From an uncultured Acetatifactor sp. (GTDB lineage Bacteria; Bacillota; Clostridia; Lachnospirales; Lachnospiraceae): DNA of 64,000 bases. The first letter of the stretch is position 1. The number at the start of each line of letters is the position of its first letter. This document shows, piece after piece, positions 45,549 through 52,627 of this stretch. The stretch is from contig CAJTMX010000020.1 of the NCBI GenBank assembly GCA_910577235.1, positions 18,585-82,584 on the forward strand, in the 5' to 3' direction. Position numbers and translations under genes: made by a program. The notes under the pieces are model-generated. The model was not told where the DNA came from. It saw only the letters and a list, made by a program, of their open reading frames with translations, and did no database searches.

Positions 45549-46655
45549 ATGCAACAGAGAAAATTGAGCAAAAAACTTGAGAGAAAAATTATGGCGGCAG
45601 TGCTGCTGGTGGTATGGGTATGTATAGCCTTGTGCGTGGTACAGATCGTACAGACAATACAGCTCCGCGCCCAGATGAGACGGCAGGGCGAGCAGATAAG
45701 ACGCACTTACAATATGGTGCAGACATTCCACGGCGAGGCCATGGAGGCACAGAGCGGCCAGGGGAGAATGTTGGACGGTCTGGGAGAACTTGAGTCGGGA
45801 GTATTGGGCACTGAGCCGGAATCTCAACCGCAGCCTCTGGAACCGCCGGCGGAAGAACCTTTATCTTATGCGCAGCAGTGCGGATTGGACTATGTGGACA
45901 AGCCCATGGACCGCACTGCCCGTCAAGTGTTGGACAGACTGGACGAACTGGGGCGGGAGGACCAGCGGATCGCGGCGATCCGGCTCGGCAGCGGCCTGTA
46001 CCCGGAGCGCCTGCTGGAGGCGCTGGCCAACAATCCCGAGATGGCGGACTTTGTGGCGGGCTATCCGGACGCGGAGCATGTGGCGGCGGGCGGTCTGACG
46101 GACAGTGAGAGACAGGAGGAATATCCTCTCTTTCTTCAGTGGGACCCCAGATGGGGCTATGCGTCTTATGGAAGCAACAGCTGTATTGCCATATCCGGCT
46201 GCGGGCCTACCTGCCTGTCCATGGTATTGTATTATCTGACTGGCGATGAAGAACTGATGCCGAATGTGATTGGCGATTACAGTATGGAAAACGGTTATTA
46301 TCTGCCAGGTACCGGTACGCTGTGGGCGCTGTTTGAGGATGTGGCTCCGCAGTACGGCGTCAGTGTGAGTCAGCCTGACGCGTCCGAATTGGAGATGCAG
46401 GCCGCTCTGGACGATGGGGCTGTGCTGGTATGCTCCATGGGGCCGGGGGATTTTACGGCCGGAGGTCATTTTATCGTAATTTATGGCTATGACCAGAACG
46501 GTTTTCTGGTCAATGATCCCAACTGTGTGGCCCGCAGCCGCCAGAGCTGGAGTTTCAAACAGCTTAAACGTCAGATGAAGAATCTGTGGGTATTTGAAAA
46601 TGCACAGGATCAGTCTCTTTACGACTGTGTGAGCGTGACAGAGCACGTGTGGTAG
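45549..46655 (+). CDS. Membrane-anchored C39-like cysteine peptidase
   Basis: A 368 aa protein with an N-terminal membrane helix (about residues 15-35), a helical stalk (about 40-170) and a C-terminal papain-like C39 (Peptidase_C39_2) domain. The domain begins at PLFLQWDPRWGYASYG, has the candidate catalytic Cys in SGCGPTCLSMVLYYLTG, His in AGGHFIVIYGYD and the VNDPN turn. Faces outside the cell by topology. It is not linked to a bacteriocin ABC transporter, so wall or surface-protein processing is a guess. ACGGAGGAAAAG precedes the ATG. Confidence 0.85.
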   Translation: MQQRKLSKKLERKIMAAVLLVVWVCIALCVVQIVQTIQLRAQMRRQGEQIRRTYNMVQTFHGEAMEAQSGQGRMLDGLGELESGVLGTEPESQPQPLEPPAEEPLSYAQQCGLDYVDKPMDRTARQVLDRLDELGREDQRIAAIRLGSGLYPERLLEALANNPEMADFVAGYPDAEHVAAGGLTDSERQEEYPLFLQWDPRWGYASYGSNSCIAISGCGPTCLSMVLYYLTGDEELMPNVIGDYSMENGYYLPGTGTLWALFEDVAPQYGVSVSQPDASELEMQAALDDGAVLVCSMGPGDFTAGGHFIVIYGYDQNGFLVNDPNCVARSRQSWSFKQLKRQMKNLWVFENAQDQSLYDCVSVTEHVW

Positions 46656-46730
46656 GCCGGGTGTATAAAGCGCCTTCTTTGCGCAGATACTGTTTGTACG
46701 ACAGCATCTGTGTAAAGGAGGCATTTATTT

Positions 46731-48044
46731 ATGATATTTTTGGAGATCATCAAGGTACATGGTCGGGAAATTCTGGATTCCAGGGGCAATCCCACCGTGG
46801 AGGCGGAAGTATCCGTCAGGGACAAGGCGGAGGGACGTGTTCACACGGGTTTGGCGGCGGTGCCCTCCGGCGCCAGTACCGGACGGTTTGAGGCGGTGGA
46901 GCTGCGGGACACCGAACCGCGGTATTTCGGACTGGGCACGCGTCACGCGGTAAAGAATATCAACGAAAAACTGGCACCGCTGCTCTGCGGCCGCAACGCG
47001 CTGGAGCAGATTCAGATCGACAGTTTGATGATAGAGGCGGACGGTACGGACAACAAGGCAAATCTGGGAGCCAACGCGATCCTGGCGGTATCTCTGGCCT
47101 GCGCCAAAGCGGCGGCCTGCGCGCTGCATATTCCGCTGTATCGCTATCTGGGCGGCGCGGCGGCCAGACGTATGCCGGTTCCTATGATGAATATACTCAA
47201 CGGCGGGAAACATGCCGCCAATACCGTGGACTTTCAGGAATTTATGATCATGCCCGTACAGGCGGAGAGTTTTGCCGAGGGCTTGCGGGTCTGCGCGGAG
47301 ATCTATCACAATCTGAAGGGGCTGCTGCAGGAGCAGGGATTGTCCACCGGCGTGGGAGACGAAGGCGGTTTTGCGCCGGATCTGCCGGACGCGGAGAGCG
47401 TGCTGGGATATATCGTGGAGGCCGTCAGCGCCAGCGGCTATACGCCGGGACAGGATATCAAGATCGCTCTGGATGTGGCCAGCAGCGAGCTGTACAATGA
47501 GAAGACGGGTATGTATCACTTTCCCGGGGAGAGCCGCCAGAAGAGTCAGGAGATCATCAGGGACACTCAGGAGATGATCGCTTATTATGAACGCCTGATA
47601 GAAAAGTTTCCCATTTACTCCATCGAGGACGGATTGGCGGAAGACGACTGGGACGGCTGGCAGCTGATGACCCGGAGGCTTGGAGAGAGGGTGCAGCTGG
47701 TGGGAGACGATCTGTTTGTCACCAATGAAAAGCGTCTGGACGCGGGTATTCAGCTCCATGTGGCCAATGCGATACTTGTCAAGGTGAATCAGATCGGCAC
47801 GCTGACCGAGGCCTTGGAGGCGGTGGAGCTGGCCAAGCGCAACGGCTACCACGCCGTGATCTCCCATCGCTCCGGCGAGACGGAGGATACCACCATCGCG
47901 GATATCGCGGTGGCCATGAACACCGGACAGATCAAGACGGGCGCGCCCTGCCGCAGCGATCGGGTGGCAAAATACAATCGTCTGCTGCGGATCGAGGAGG
48001 AGCTTAAGGGGTATGGCTGCTACAGCGACCCGGGACGGCGGTAG
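46731..48044 (+). CDS. eno: Enolase
   Basis: Converts 2-phosphoglycerate to phosphoenolpyruvate. The N-terminus (IKVHGREILDSRGNPTVEAE), the Glu-containing GDEGGFAPD, the metal ligands in ALDVASSELY, SIEDGLAEDDW and VGDDLFVTN, and the signature ISHRSGETEDTTIAD are present. Length 437 aa, complete. The catalytic Lys lies in AILVKVNQIGTLTEA. AAAGGAGGCATTTATTT precedes the ATG. Confidence 0.97.
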   Translation: MIFLEIIKVHGREILDSRGNPTVEAEVSVRDKAEGRVHTGLAAVPSGASTGRFEAVELRDTEPRYFGLGTRHAVKNINEKLAPLLCGRNALEQIQIDSLMIEADGTDNKANLGANAILAVSLACAKAAACALHIPLYRYLGGAAARRMPVPMMNILNGGKHAANTVDFQEFMIMPVQAESFAEGLRVCAEIYHNLKGLLQEQGLSTGVGDEGGFAPDLPDAESVLGYIVEAVSASGYTPGQDIKIALDVASSELYNEKTGMYHFPGESRQKSQEIIRDTQEMIAYYERLIEKFPIYSIEDGLAEDDWDGWQLMTRRLGERVQLVGDDLFVTNEKRLDAGIQLHVANAILVKVNQIGTLTEALEAVELAKRNGYHAVISHRSGETEDTTIADIAVAMNTGQIKTGAPCRSDRVAKYNRLLRIEEELKGYGCYSDPGRR

Positions 48045-48155
48045 AGACAGGGTGTCCGGTGTCTGAAAGGGTCGCTCCAGACAGTGCTGCCATATAGGAT
48101 CATCCATCCGCAGCTGCTTGCCGGATATGATATGAACAGTCAGATTGTATTAGGA

Positions 48156-48176
48156 AGTTGTAACGTAGTTGTAACG
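48156..48176 (+). promoter_or_regulatory. Direct repeat, probable response-regulator site upstream of secG
   Basis: AGTTGTAACG is repeated at 48156-48165 and 48167-48176, a spacing of 11 bases (one helical turn), and ends 16 bases before the -35 box. Direct repeats on one DNA face near a promoter are typical of OmpR/PhoB-family activators. The regulator is unknown. Confidence 0.55.
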
Positions 48177-48192
48177 GAATGAAAAAAAACAC

Positions 48193-48221
48193 TTGCGTAC
48201 AGGGAATATCTGTGCTACAAT
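48193..48221 (+). promoter_or_regulatory. Sigma-A promoter of secG
   Basis: TTGCGT at 48193-48198 and TACAAT at 48216-48221 with a 17-base spacer, 54 bases upstream of secG. Confidence 0.8.
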
Positions 48222-48275
48222 CATTTTTGCTTGGCATGCGAATATCTGCGGATGTATGAAAAGAGGTAATAGAAA

Positions 48276-48515
48276 ATGGGAGCATTGAGGATTATTCTGA
48301 CGGTTTTATTCATTATTGACTGTATAGCATTGGTGATCGTAGTATTGATGCAGGAGGGCAAGGCGGCTGGCCTTGGCGCGATCAGCGGAGCGGCGGAGAC
48401 CTATTGGGGTAAGAATAAAGGACGTTCCATGGAGGGAATGTTGGTGAAACTCACCAAGGTTCTGGCAGTGGGCTTTATCCTTTTAGCCGTGATACTGAAC
48501 TTAAACGCATTTTAG
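48276..48515 (+). CDS. secG: Protein-export membrane protein SecG
   Basis: A 79 aa two-helix subunit of the SecYEG translocon. It shows the family core IVVLMQEGKAAGLGAISGAA between two hydrophobic helices. It is first of the secG-rnr-smpB-ssrA group, an order common in Firmicutes. Confidence 0.93.
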   Translation: MGALRIILTVLFIIDCIALVIVVLMQEGKAAGLGAISGAAETYWGKNKGRSMEGMLVKLTKVLAVGFILLAVILNLNAF

Positions 48516-48526
48516 AGACGAAGAAT

Positions 48527-48554
48527 AACACCCTTGCCGGTCAAGGGTGTTTTC
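48527..48554 (+). terminator. Terminator/attenuator after secG
   Basis: AACACCCTTG (48527-48536) pairs with CAAGGGTGTT (48542-48551) around a five-base loop, followed by TTC TTATT. It lies between secG and rnr and may only partly stop transcription. Confidence 0.85.
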
Positions 48555-48645
48555 TTATTCTCCCTTTTCGGATTTGTGTACTCAATGGGAAACGGGCTGC
48601 TCTCGGATGAAGCCCTTGCTGTTGCATATAGAGGATATGTTGTAT

Positions 48646-50883
48646 ATGGAGAATATGGAAGATAAAAATGTAAGTGAGAGACGAAAAGACATAATATGTG
48701 ATCTTGTGTCTCAGGAAAGTTATATCCCTATGAAAGAGAAGGAGATCGCCATACTGCTGCAGGTGGCCAGGGAGGAGCGGCCAAAGCTGCGTCAGATCCT
48801 GGAAGAACTGCTGACGGAAGGGCGGCTTGTGTGCGATGCCCAGAGCAGGTACAGAAAACCGGACGGCAATGTGCTGACGGGCACTTTTATCAGCCATGCC
48901 AAGGGCTTTGGCTTTGTGGAGGTGGAGGGGCAGGAGGACTTGTTTATCCCCCAGGAGATGACAGGGGGAGCCTTTCACCGCGACAGAGTATTGGTGGCTC
49001 TCACCGGAGGGGAACAGAATGGCGGCAGACACCGTGAAAACGGGGTTCCCACCCGGACGGAGGCCCGGGTCATACGGATTTTGGAGAGAGGCATTGCCCG
49101 TGTGGTGGGCACTTATCAGAAATCTAAAAGCTATGGATTTGTAGTGCCGGACAATTCCCGGCTGCCCCAGGATATTTTCGTACCTCAGGAAAGGTCTAAA
49201 GGGGCCGTCACCGGACATAAGGTGGTGGTGGAGATCACGGATTACGGCGATGACAGGCGCAGCCCGGAGGGCAAAGTGGTGGACATCCTTGGGCATGTGA
49301 ATGATCCGGGGGTGGATATCCTGTCCATCGTGCGGGGATACGAGCTGCCGGAGGAGTTCGGGGAAAAGGTGCTCAATCAGGCGCAGCGGGTGGCCGGAGA
49401 GGTTTCGGAGGCGGATATGGCAGGACGCCGGGATCTGCGGGACCGGCTATTGATCACGATAGACGGTGAGGACGCCAAGGATCTGGACGACGCGGTGGGC
49501 GTATACTTTGACGGTACAGACTATCATCTGGAGGTACACATCGCGGATGTGACCAACTATGTGCAGGAAGGATCGGCTCTGGACAGGGAGGCTTTGGCGA
49601 GAGGAACCAGCGTCTATCTGGTGGACCGGGTGATCCCCATGCTGCCCCACGCTCTGTCAAACGGGATCTGTTCTCTGAACGCCGGAGAGGACCGGCTGGC
49701 TCTGAGCTGTCTGATGACAGTTGACACCCAGGGCAATATCACGGATTATGAGATCTGTGAATCCGTGATACGGGTGCGCCGCCGCATGTCTTACACCGGG
49801 GTGAAACGTCTGCTCACGGAGGAAGGGCTGCCGGAGAGGGAGCCTGCGTTTTCACAAGACGCGGAGCTGCTGCCCATGCTGAGGGAGATGCAGGCTCTGT
49901 CGGGGCTGCTGCGGAAAAAGCGGCGGGAGAGGGGCGGCATCGATTTTGATTTCCCGGAGTGCAAGATCATTCTGGACCGGGAGGGGAGACCTTTGGACAT
50001 ATGCCCCTATGAGCGCAACGTGGCCACGGGGATCATCGAAGATTTCATGCTGGCGGCCAACGAGACCGTCGCCCAGCATTTTTACTGGCTCGAGCTCCCT
50101 TTTCTCTACCGGGTCCACGAGGCTCCGGACAGGGACAGAATCCAGAAACTGGCGGCGTTTCTTCGCAATTTCGGGTATTATATGAAAAATATCGGCCAGA
50201 CGGGAGGCCGGGCGGCAGCCCGGGGAAAAGGTCATGCAAGGGCCGCCCAGCCGGCCGAGATCCATCCCAAGGAGATACAGAAGCTCTTGCGCAAGATCGA
50301 GGGAACGCCTCAGGAGGCGATGATCAGCCGGCTCACGCTGCGCAGCATGAAACAGGCAAAATACAGCGCCATAGACAGCGGTCATTTTGGTCTGGCATGT
50401 CAGTTTTACTGCCATTTTACCTCTCCCATACGGCGTTATCCGGATCTGCAGATCCACCGTATCATCAAGGAACATCTGCGGGGACGGCTGGGTGACGAGC
50501 GGGTCCGTCACTACCGGGATATTCTGCCCGAAGTAGCAAAACGCTGTTCAACGCTGGAGCGCCGGGCGGAGGAGGCGGAGCGGGAGACCGACAAACTGAA
50601 AAAAGTGCAGTATATGGAAGAACGGCTGGGAGAGGTGTATCAGGGCGTGATATCCGGCGTCACAGCCTGGGGCATCTATGTGGAACTGCCCAACACCGTG
50701 GAGGGGCTGGTGCATGTGTCCCGTCTGCCGGGGGACTATTATTGTTATCACGAGGATACCTATGAGATGGTGGGAGAGACCACAGGGCGCGTTTTCGGCC
50801 TGGGACAGCCGGTCAATGTACAGGTGACCGGGACGGACCGCATGCTGCGCACGATAGATTTTGACCTGGCAGAGGAGGTGTAG
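48646..50883 (+). CDS. rnr: Ribonuclease R
   Basis: A 3'-5' exoribonuclease that degrades structured RNA and works with tmRNA-SmpB on faulty mRNAs. Order: N-terminal winged-helix (about 10-60), two cold-shock domains (SHAKGFGFVEVEGQEDLFIP and KSKSYGFVVPD), the RNB catalytic domain with the Asp cluster in TIDGEDAKDLDDAVGV, and an S1 domain (VISGVTAWGIYVELPNTVEG). The frame is open from 48547, inside the terminator, with in-frame ATGs at 48607, 48637, 48646 and 48655; 48646 is chosen but not certain. A short Gly/Ala/Arg insertion occurs late in the RNB domain (about residue 520). Confidence 0.94.
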   Translation: MENMEDKNVSERRKDIICDLVSQESYIPMKEKEIAILLQVAREERPKLRQILEELLTEGRLVCDAQSRYRKPDGNVLTGTFISHAKGFGFVEVEGQEDLFIPQEMTGGAFHRDRVLVALTGGEQNGGRHRENGVPTRTEARVIRILERGIARVVGTYQKSKSYGFVVPDNSRLPQDIFVPQERSKGAVTGHKVVVEITDYGDDRRSPEGKVVDILGHVNDPGVDILSIVRGYELPEEFGEKVLNQAQRVAGEVSEADMAGRRDLRDRLLITIDGEDAKDLDDAVGVYFDGTDYHLEVHIADVTNYVQEGSALDREALARGTSVYLVDRVIPMLPHALSNGICSLNAGEDRLALSCLMTVDTQGNITDYEICESVIRVRRRMSYTGVKRLLTEEGLPEREPAFSQDAELLPMLREMQALSGLLRKKRRERGGIDFDFPECKIILDREGRPLDICPYERNVATGIIEDFMLAANETVAQHFYWLELPFLYRVHEAPDRDRIQKLAAFLRNFGYYMKNIGQTGGRAAARGKGHARAAQPAEIHPKEIQKLLRKIEGTPQEAMISRLTLRSMKQAKYSAIDSGHFGLACQFYCHFTSPIRRYPDLQIHRIIKEHLRGRLGDERVRHYRDILPEVAKRCSTLERRAEEAERETDKLKKVQYMEERLGEVYQGVISGVTAWGIYVELPNTVEGLVHVSRLPGDYYCYHEDTYEMVGETTGRVFGLGQPVNVQVTGTDRMLRTIDFDLAEEV

Positions 50884-50887
50884 CCAT

Positions 50888-51358
50888 ATGGCAAAACAGA
50901 AAGATAAACAGAAACTGATCGCCAACAACAAAAAGGCTTTTCACGATTATTTTATCGAGGAGAGCTATGAGGCGGGCATCGCCCTGCACGGCACGGAAGT
51001 CAAGTCCATGCGTCAGGGCAAGTGCAGCATCAAGGAATCCTTTATCCGCATAGAAAACGGTGAGGTCTACGTGTACGGCATGCATGTGAGTCCCTATGAA
51101 AAGGGGAATATTTTCAACAAGGACCCTCTGCGGACCAAGAAACTTCTGCTGCACAGATACGAGATCAACAAACTTGCCGGCAAGGTGGCGGAGAAGGGTC
51201 TGACCCTGGTGCCGCTGCAGGTGTACTTTAAGGAAGGCAAAGTCAAGGTAGAGATCGGCCTGGCAAGAGGTAAAAAACTTTATGACAAGCGCCAGGATAT
51301 AGCCAAAAAGGATCAGCGCCGGGAGGCGGAGAAAGAGTTTAAGGTAAAAAATCTGTAA
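50888..51358 (+). CDS. smpB: SsrA-binding protein SmpB
   Basis: Binds tmRNA and brings it to stalled ribosomes. The 156 aa protein has the conserved NKKAFHDYFIEESYEAGIAL, the HGTEVKSMRQGK block and a basic C-terminal tail ending KKDQRREAEKEFKVKNL. GAGGAGGTG precedes the ATG at 50888, five bases after the rnr stop. The ssrA gene follows. Confidence 0.97.
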   Translation: MAKQKDKQKLIANNKKAFHDYFIEESYEAGIALHGTEVKSMRQGKCSIKESFIRIENGEVYVYGMHVSPYEKGNIFNKDPLRTKKLLLHRYEINKLAGKVAEKGLTLVPLQVYFKEGKVKVEIGLARGKKLYDKRQDIAKKDQRREAEKEFKVKNL

Positions 51359-51393
51359 ATTCAAAAATTCCAAAAATTGAACAACAGGTTTAC

Positions 51394-51422
51394 TTGCCAA
51401 AGGCATCGGAAGATGCTATAAT
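51394..51422 (+). promoter_or_regulatory. Strong sigma-A promoter of ssrA
   Basis: TTGCCA at 51394-51399 and TATAAT at 51417-51422, 17-base spacer, with an extended -10 TG at 51414-51415. A leader of about 55 bases would be removed from the precursor. Confidence 0.88.
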
Positions 51423-51485
51423 GAAGATGCTCAAAGGAGAGCGGATAAGCGCTGTGGCCCGGCGGTCCGGGCAGCGTATCCATAA

Positions 51486-51881
51486 GGGGTAGTAAAGGTT
51501 TCGACAGGGGTCTTGCAGCTGGAGAAGCTATCCGTTGCGACACGTTAATCGCACAATTAAACTAAACGCTGAAGACAACAATCAGTTAGCATTCGCAGCT
51601 TAATAGGCTGTGAGTGACGTCGCCTCAGGCGGCTTGTCCGGTCCAGGGCACCCACACTCTGGAGCCCGGGCATCGACTATGTGGGAAACGACGCGCGGTA
51701 AGCTTTGCCCGCGCGGGCGTATCATGAAGCTACCGATCCGGCGGGTGAGTCTGTTCGCCAGCCGGTGATGGGAAATGCAGTAAATCTCCCCTCGGGGGGC
51801 TTAACTGCAAAACAACAGACTATGATAGTAGAAGTACAGGGAATGGGCTTTTGGACACGGGTTCGACTCCCGTCTACTCCA
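51486..51881 (+). ncRNA. ssrA: Transfer-messenger RNA (tmRNA)
   Basis: The 5' GGGGTAG (51486-51492) pairs with CTACTCC (51874-51880) to form a seven-pair acceptor stem with one G-U, followed by discriminator A at 51881. The T arm ACGGG-TTCGACT-CCCGT is intact. The internal reading frame starts near GCT 51568 and reads AEDNNQLAFAA before TAA TAG (51601-51606), a normal proteolysis tag ending in Ala-Ala. Stems for the pseudoknots are seen around 51620-51830. The bases after the discriminator are TTC, so the 3' CCA is not encoded. Rescues stalled ribosomes with SmpB. Confidence 0.95.
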
Positions 51882-51912
51882 TTCTTACCCAAACGCGGCG
51901 GAGCGAACCCGC

Positions 51913-51939
51913 AGGTTCAGACTCCCGCCTACTCCATTT
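51913..51939 (+). repeat. Degenerate copy of the ssrA 3' end (possible att-site remnant)
   Basis: AGGTTCAGACTCCCGCCTAC followed by TCCATT repeats the last 24 or so bases of ssrA and its flank (GGTTCGACTCCCGTCTACTCC, then ATT) with only two or three differences. The tmRNA 3' end is a known target for tyrosine integrases, and direct copies mark such events. Only about 30 bases separate the two copies, so no element lies between them. Confidence 0.6.
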
Positions 51940-51940
51940 A

Positions 51941-51984
51941 AAAACTTTCGGAATGCGTGGCACAACGATTCCGGAAGTTTTTTG
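51941..51984 (+). terminator. Rho-independent terminator of ssrA
   Basis: AAAACTTTCGGAAT (51941-51954) pairs with ATTCCGGAAGTTTT (51968-51981) with one wobble pair, followed by TTG; the T-run is 51979-51983. Confidence 0.88.
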
Positions 51985-52048
51985 TATACGGCAAGTGTCA
52001 TTGCGCAGGGCATATCCTCCACCCCAGACACGCACCCGTCTATAAAAA

Positions 52049-52178
52049 GCGCAGGAGTAAATCCCCAACACGAATATGCACTCGAACCAAAAAGGCGCAG
52101 GAGTAAATCCCCAACACGAATATGCACTCGAATCAAAAAGGCGCAGGAGTAAATCCCCCAACACAGACGCGCACTCGT
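52049..52178 (+). repeat. Three tandem 46-base repeats in a non-coding region
   Basis: Units start at 52049, 52095 and 52141, exactly 46 bases apart, each beginning GCGCAGGAGTAAATCC. The first two are nearly identical through 46 bases; the third diverges after about 36. A partial, weaker copy precedes the first (52021-52048). The period is not a multiple of three, which argues against coding. With the inverted repeat that follows they fill the 51985-52397 gap. Confidence 0.8.
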
Positions 52179-52190
52179 TTCTCGAAACAG

Positions 52191-52327
52191 CCCGGGGGAG
52201 GGAATGGCCTGCTGTAAGGACCGTCTGAATACGTCGGTGCTTAGCGAGGTTTTTTCGAGCTTAGCACCCGCTACGTATTCAATCGAGCGAGAGCGTGTCC
52301 TAACAGCAGGCCATTCCCTCCCCCGGG
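52191..52327 (+). repeat. 137-base inverted-repeat element with 25-base perfect arms
   Basis: CCCGGGGGAGGGAATGGCCT-GCTGT at 52191-52215 is the exact reverse complement of 52303-52327. The inner part also folds: GAATACGT (52227-52234) pairs with ACGTATTC (52273-52280) and a GTGCTTAGC stretch pairs with GCTTAGCAC except for one mismatch, ending in a T-rich loop. The whole unit forms one very long hairpin. A C-rich tail (52328-52390) follows. No protein is supported here. It looks like a mobile MITE/REP-type element or a structured RNA. Confidence 0.8.
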
Positions 52328-52397
52328 CGTGCCTCGCGGTACACCCCCTGCCCCTCCTGCCCCCGCGGCCCCCCTGCGGCAACCCACAAAAAAACTA

Positions 52398-52425
52398 TTG
52401 ACAAATGCCGGGATACATGTATAAT
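52398..52425 (+). promoter_or_regulatory. Consensus promoter of the peptide transporter operon
   Basis: TTGACA at 52398-52403 and TATAAT at 52420-52425 with a 16-base spacer, followed by a leader of about 195 bases. Confidence 0.88.
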
Positions 52426-52470
52426 ATTAAGAGTGTTGTACGTGTGCGGCATACAGTTGTATTTCTGGCG

Positions 52471-52500
52471 ATTGCATTGAGTAATGAGGCTCATTGCAAT
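52471..52500 (+). promoter_or_regulatory. Leader stem-loop, possible attenuator
   Basis: ATTGCATTGAG (52471-52481) pairs with CTCATTGCAAT (52490-52500) with one mismatch, and a T-rich stretch (TATTTTGGTATTTTG) follows. It could be a weak or conditional terminator in the leader of the peptide-binding gene. Confidence 0.5.
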
Positions 52501-52627
52501 TATTTTGGTATTTTGAAATAATTTTAGCACGCTAAAGCGTCAAAGAGCCCCGTTCGGAAGAGATCGGCAGAAAGACAATTGACATGACGGGTACGTATAC
52601 ATACAAAAAGAGAGAGGAGAGAAAATT

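Noticed and set aside
46725..48107. A 460-codon frame antisense to enolase
   Set aside because: Enolase is unmistakable on the plus strand; long antisense frames are expected in GC-richer conserved genes.
48547..48645. The longest possible start of RNase R (GTG at 48547)
   Set aside because: It lies within the terminator hairpin after secG, and the family N-terminus begins about 30 codons later.
52049..52178. A CRISPR array
   Set aside because: The units are direct tandem repeats with no unique spacers between them.
51874..52382. Open frames on the minus strand across the repeat region after ssrA
   Set aside because: They run through tmRNA, a terminator and 46-base repeats whose period is not a multiple of three, and have no ribosome binding site or recognisable domain.
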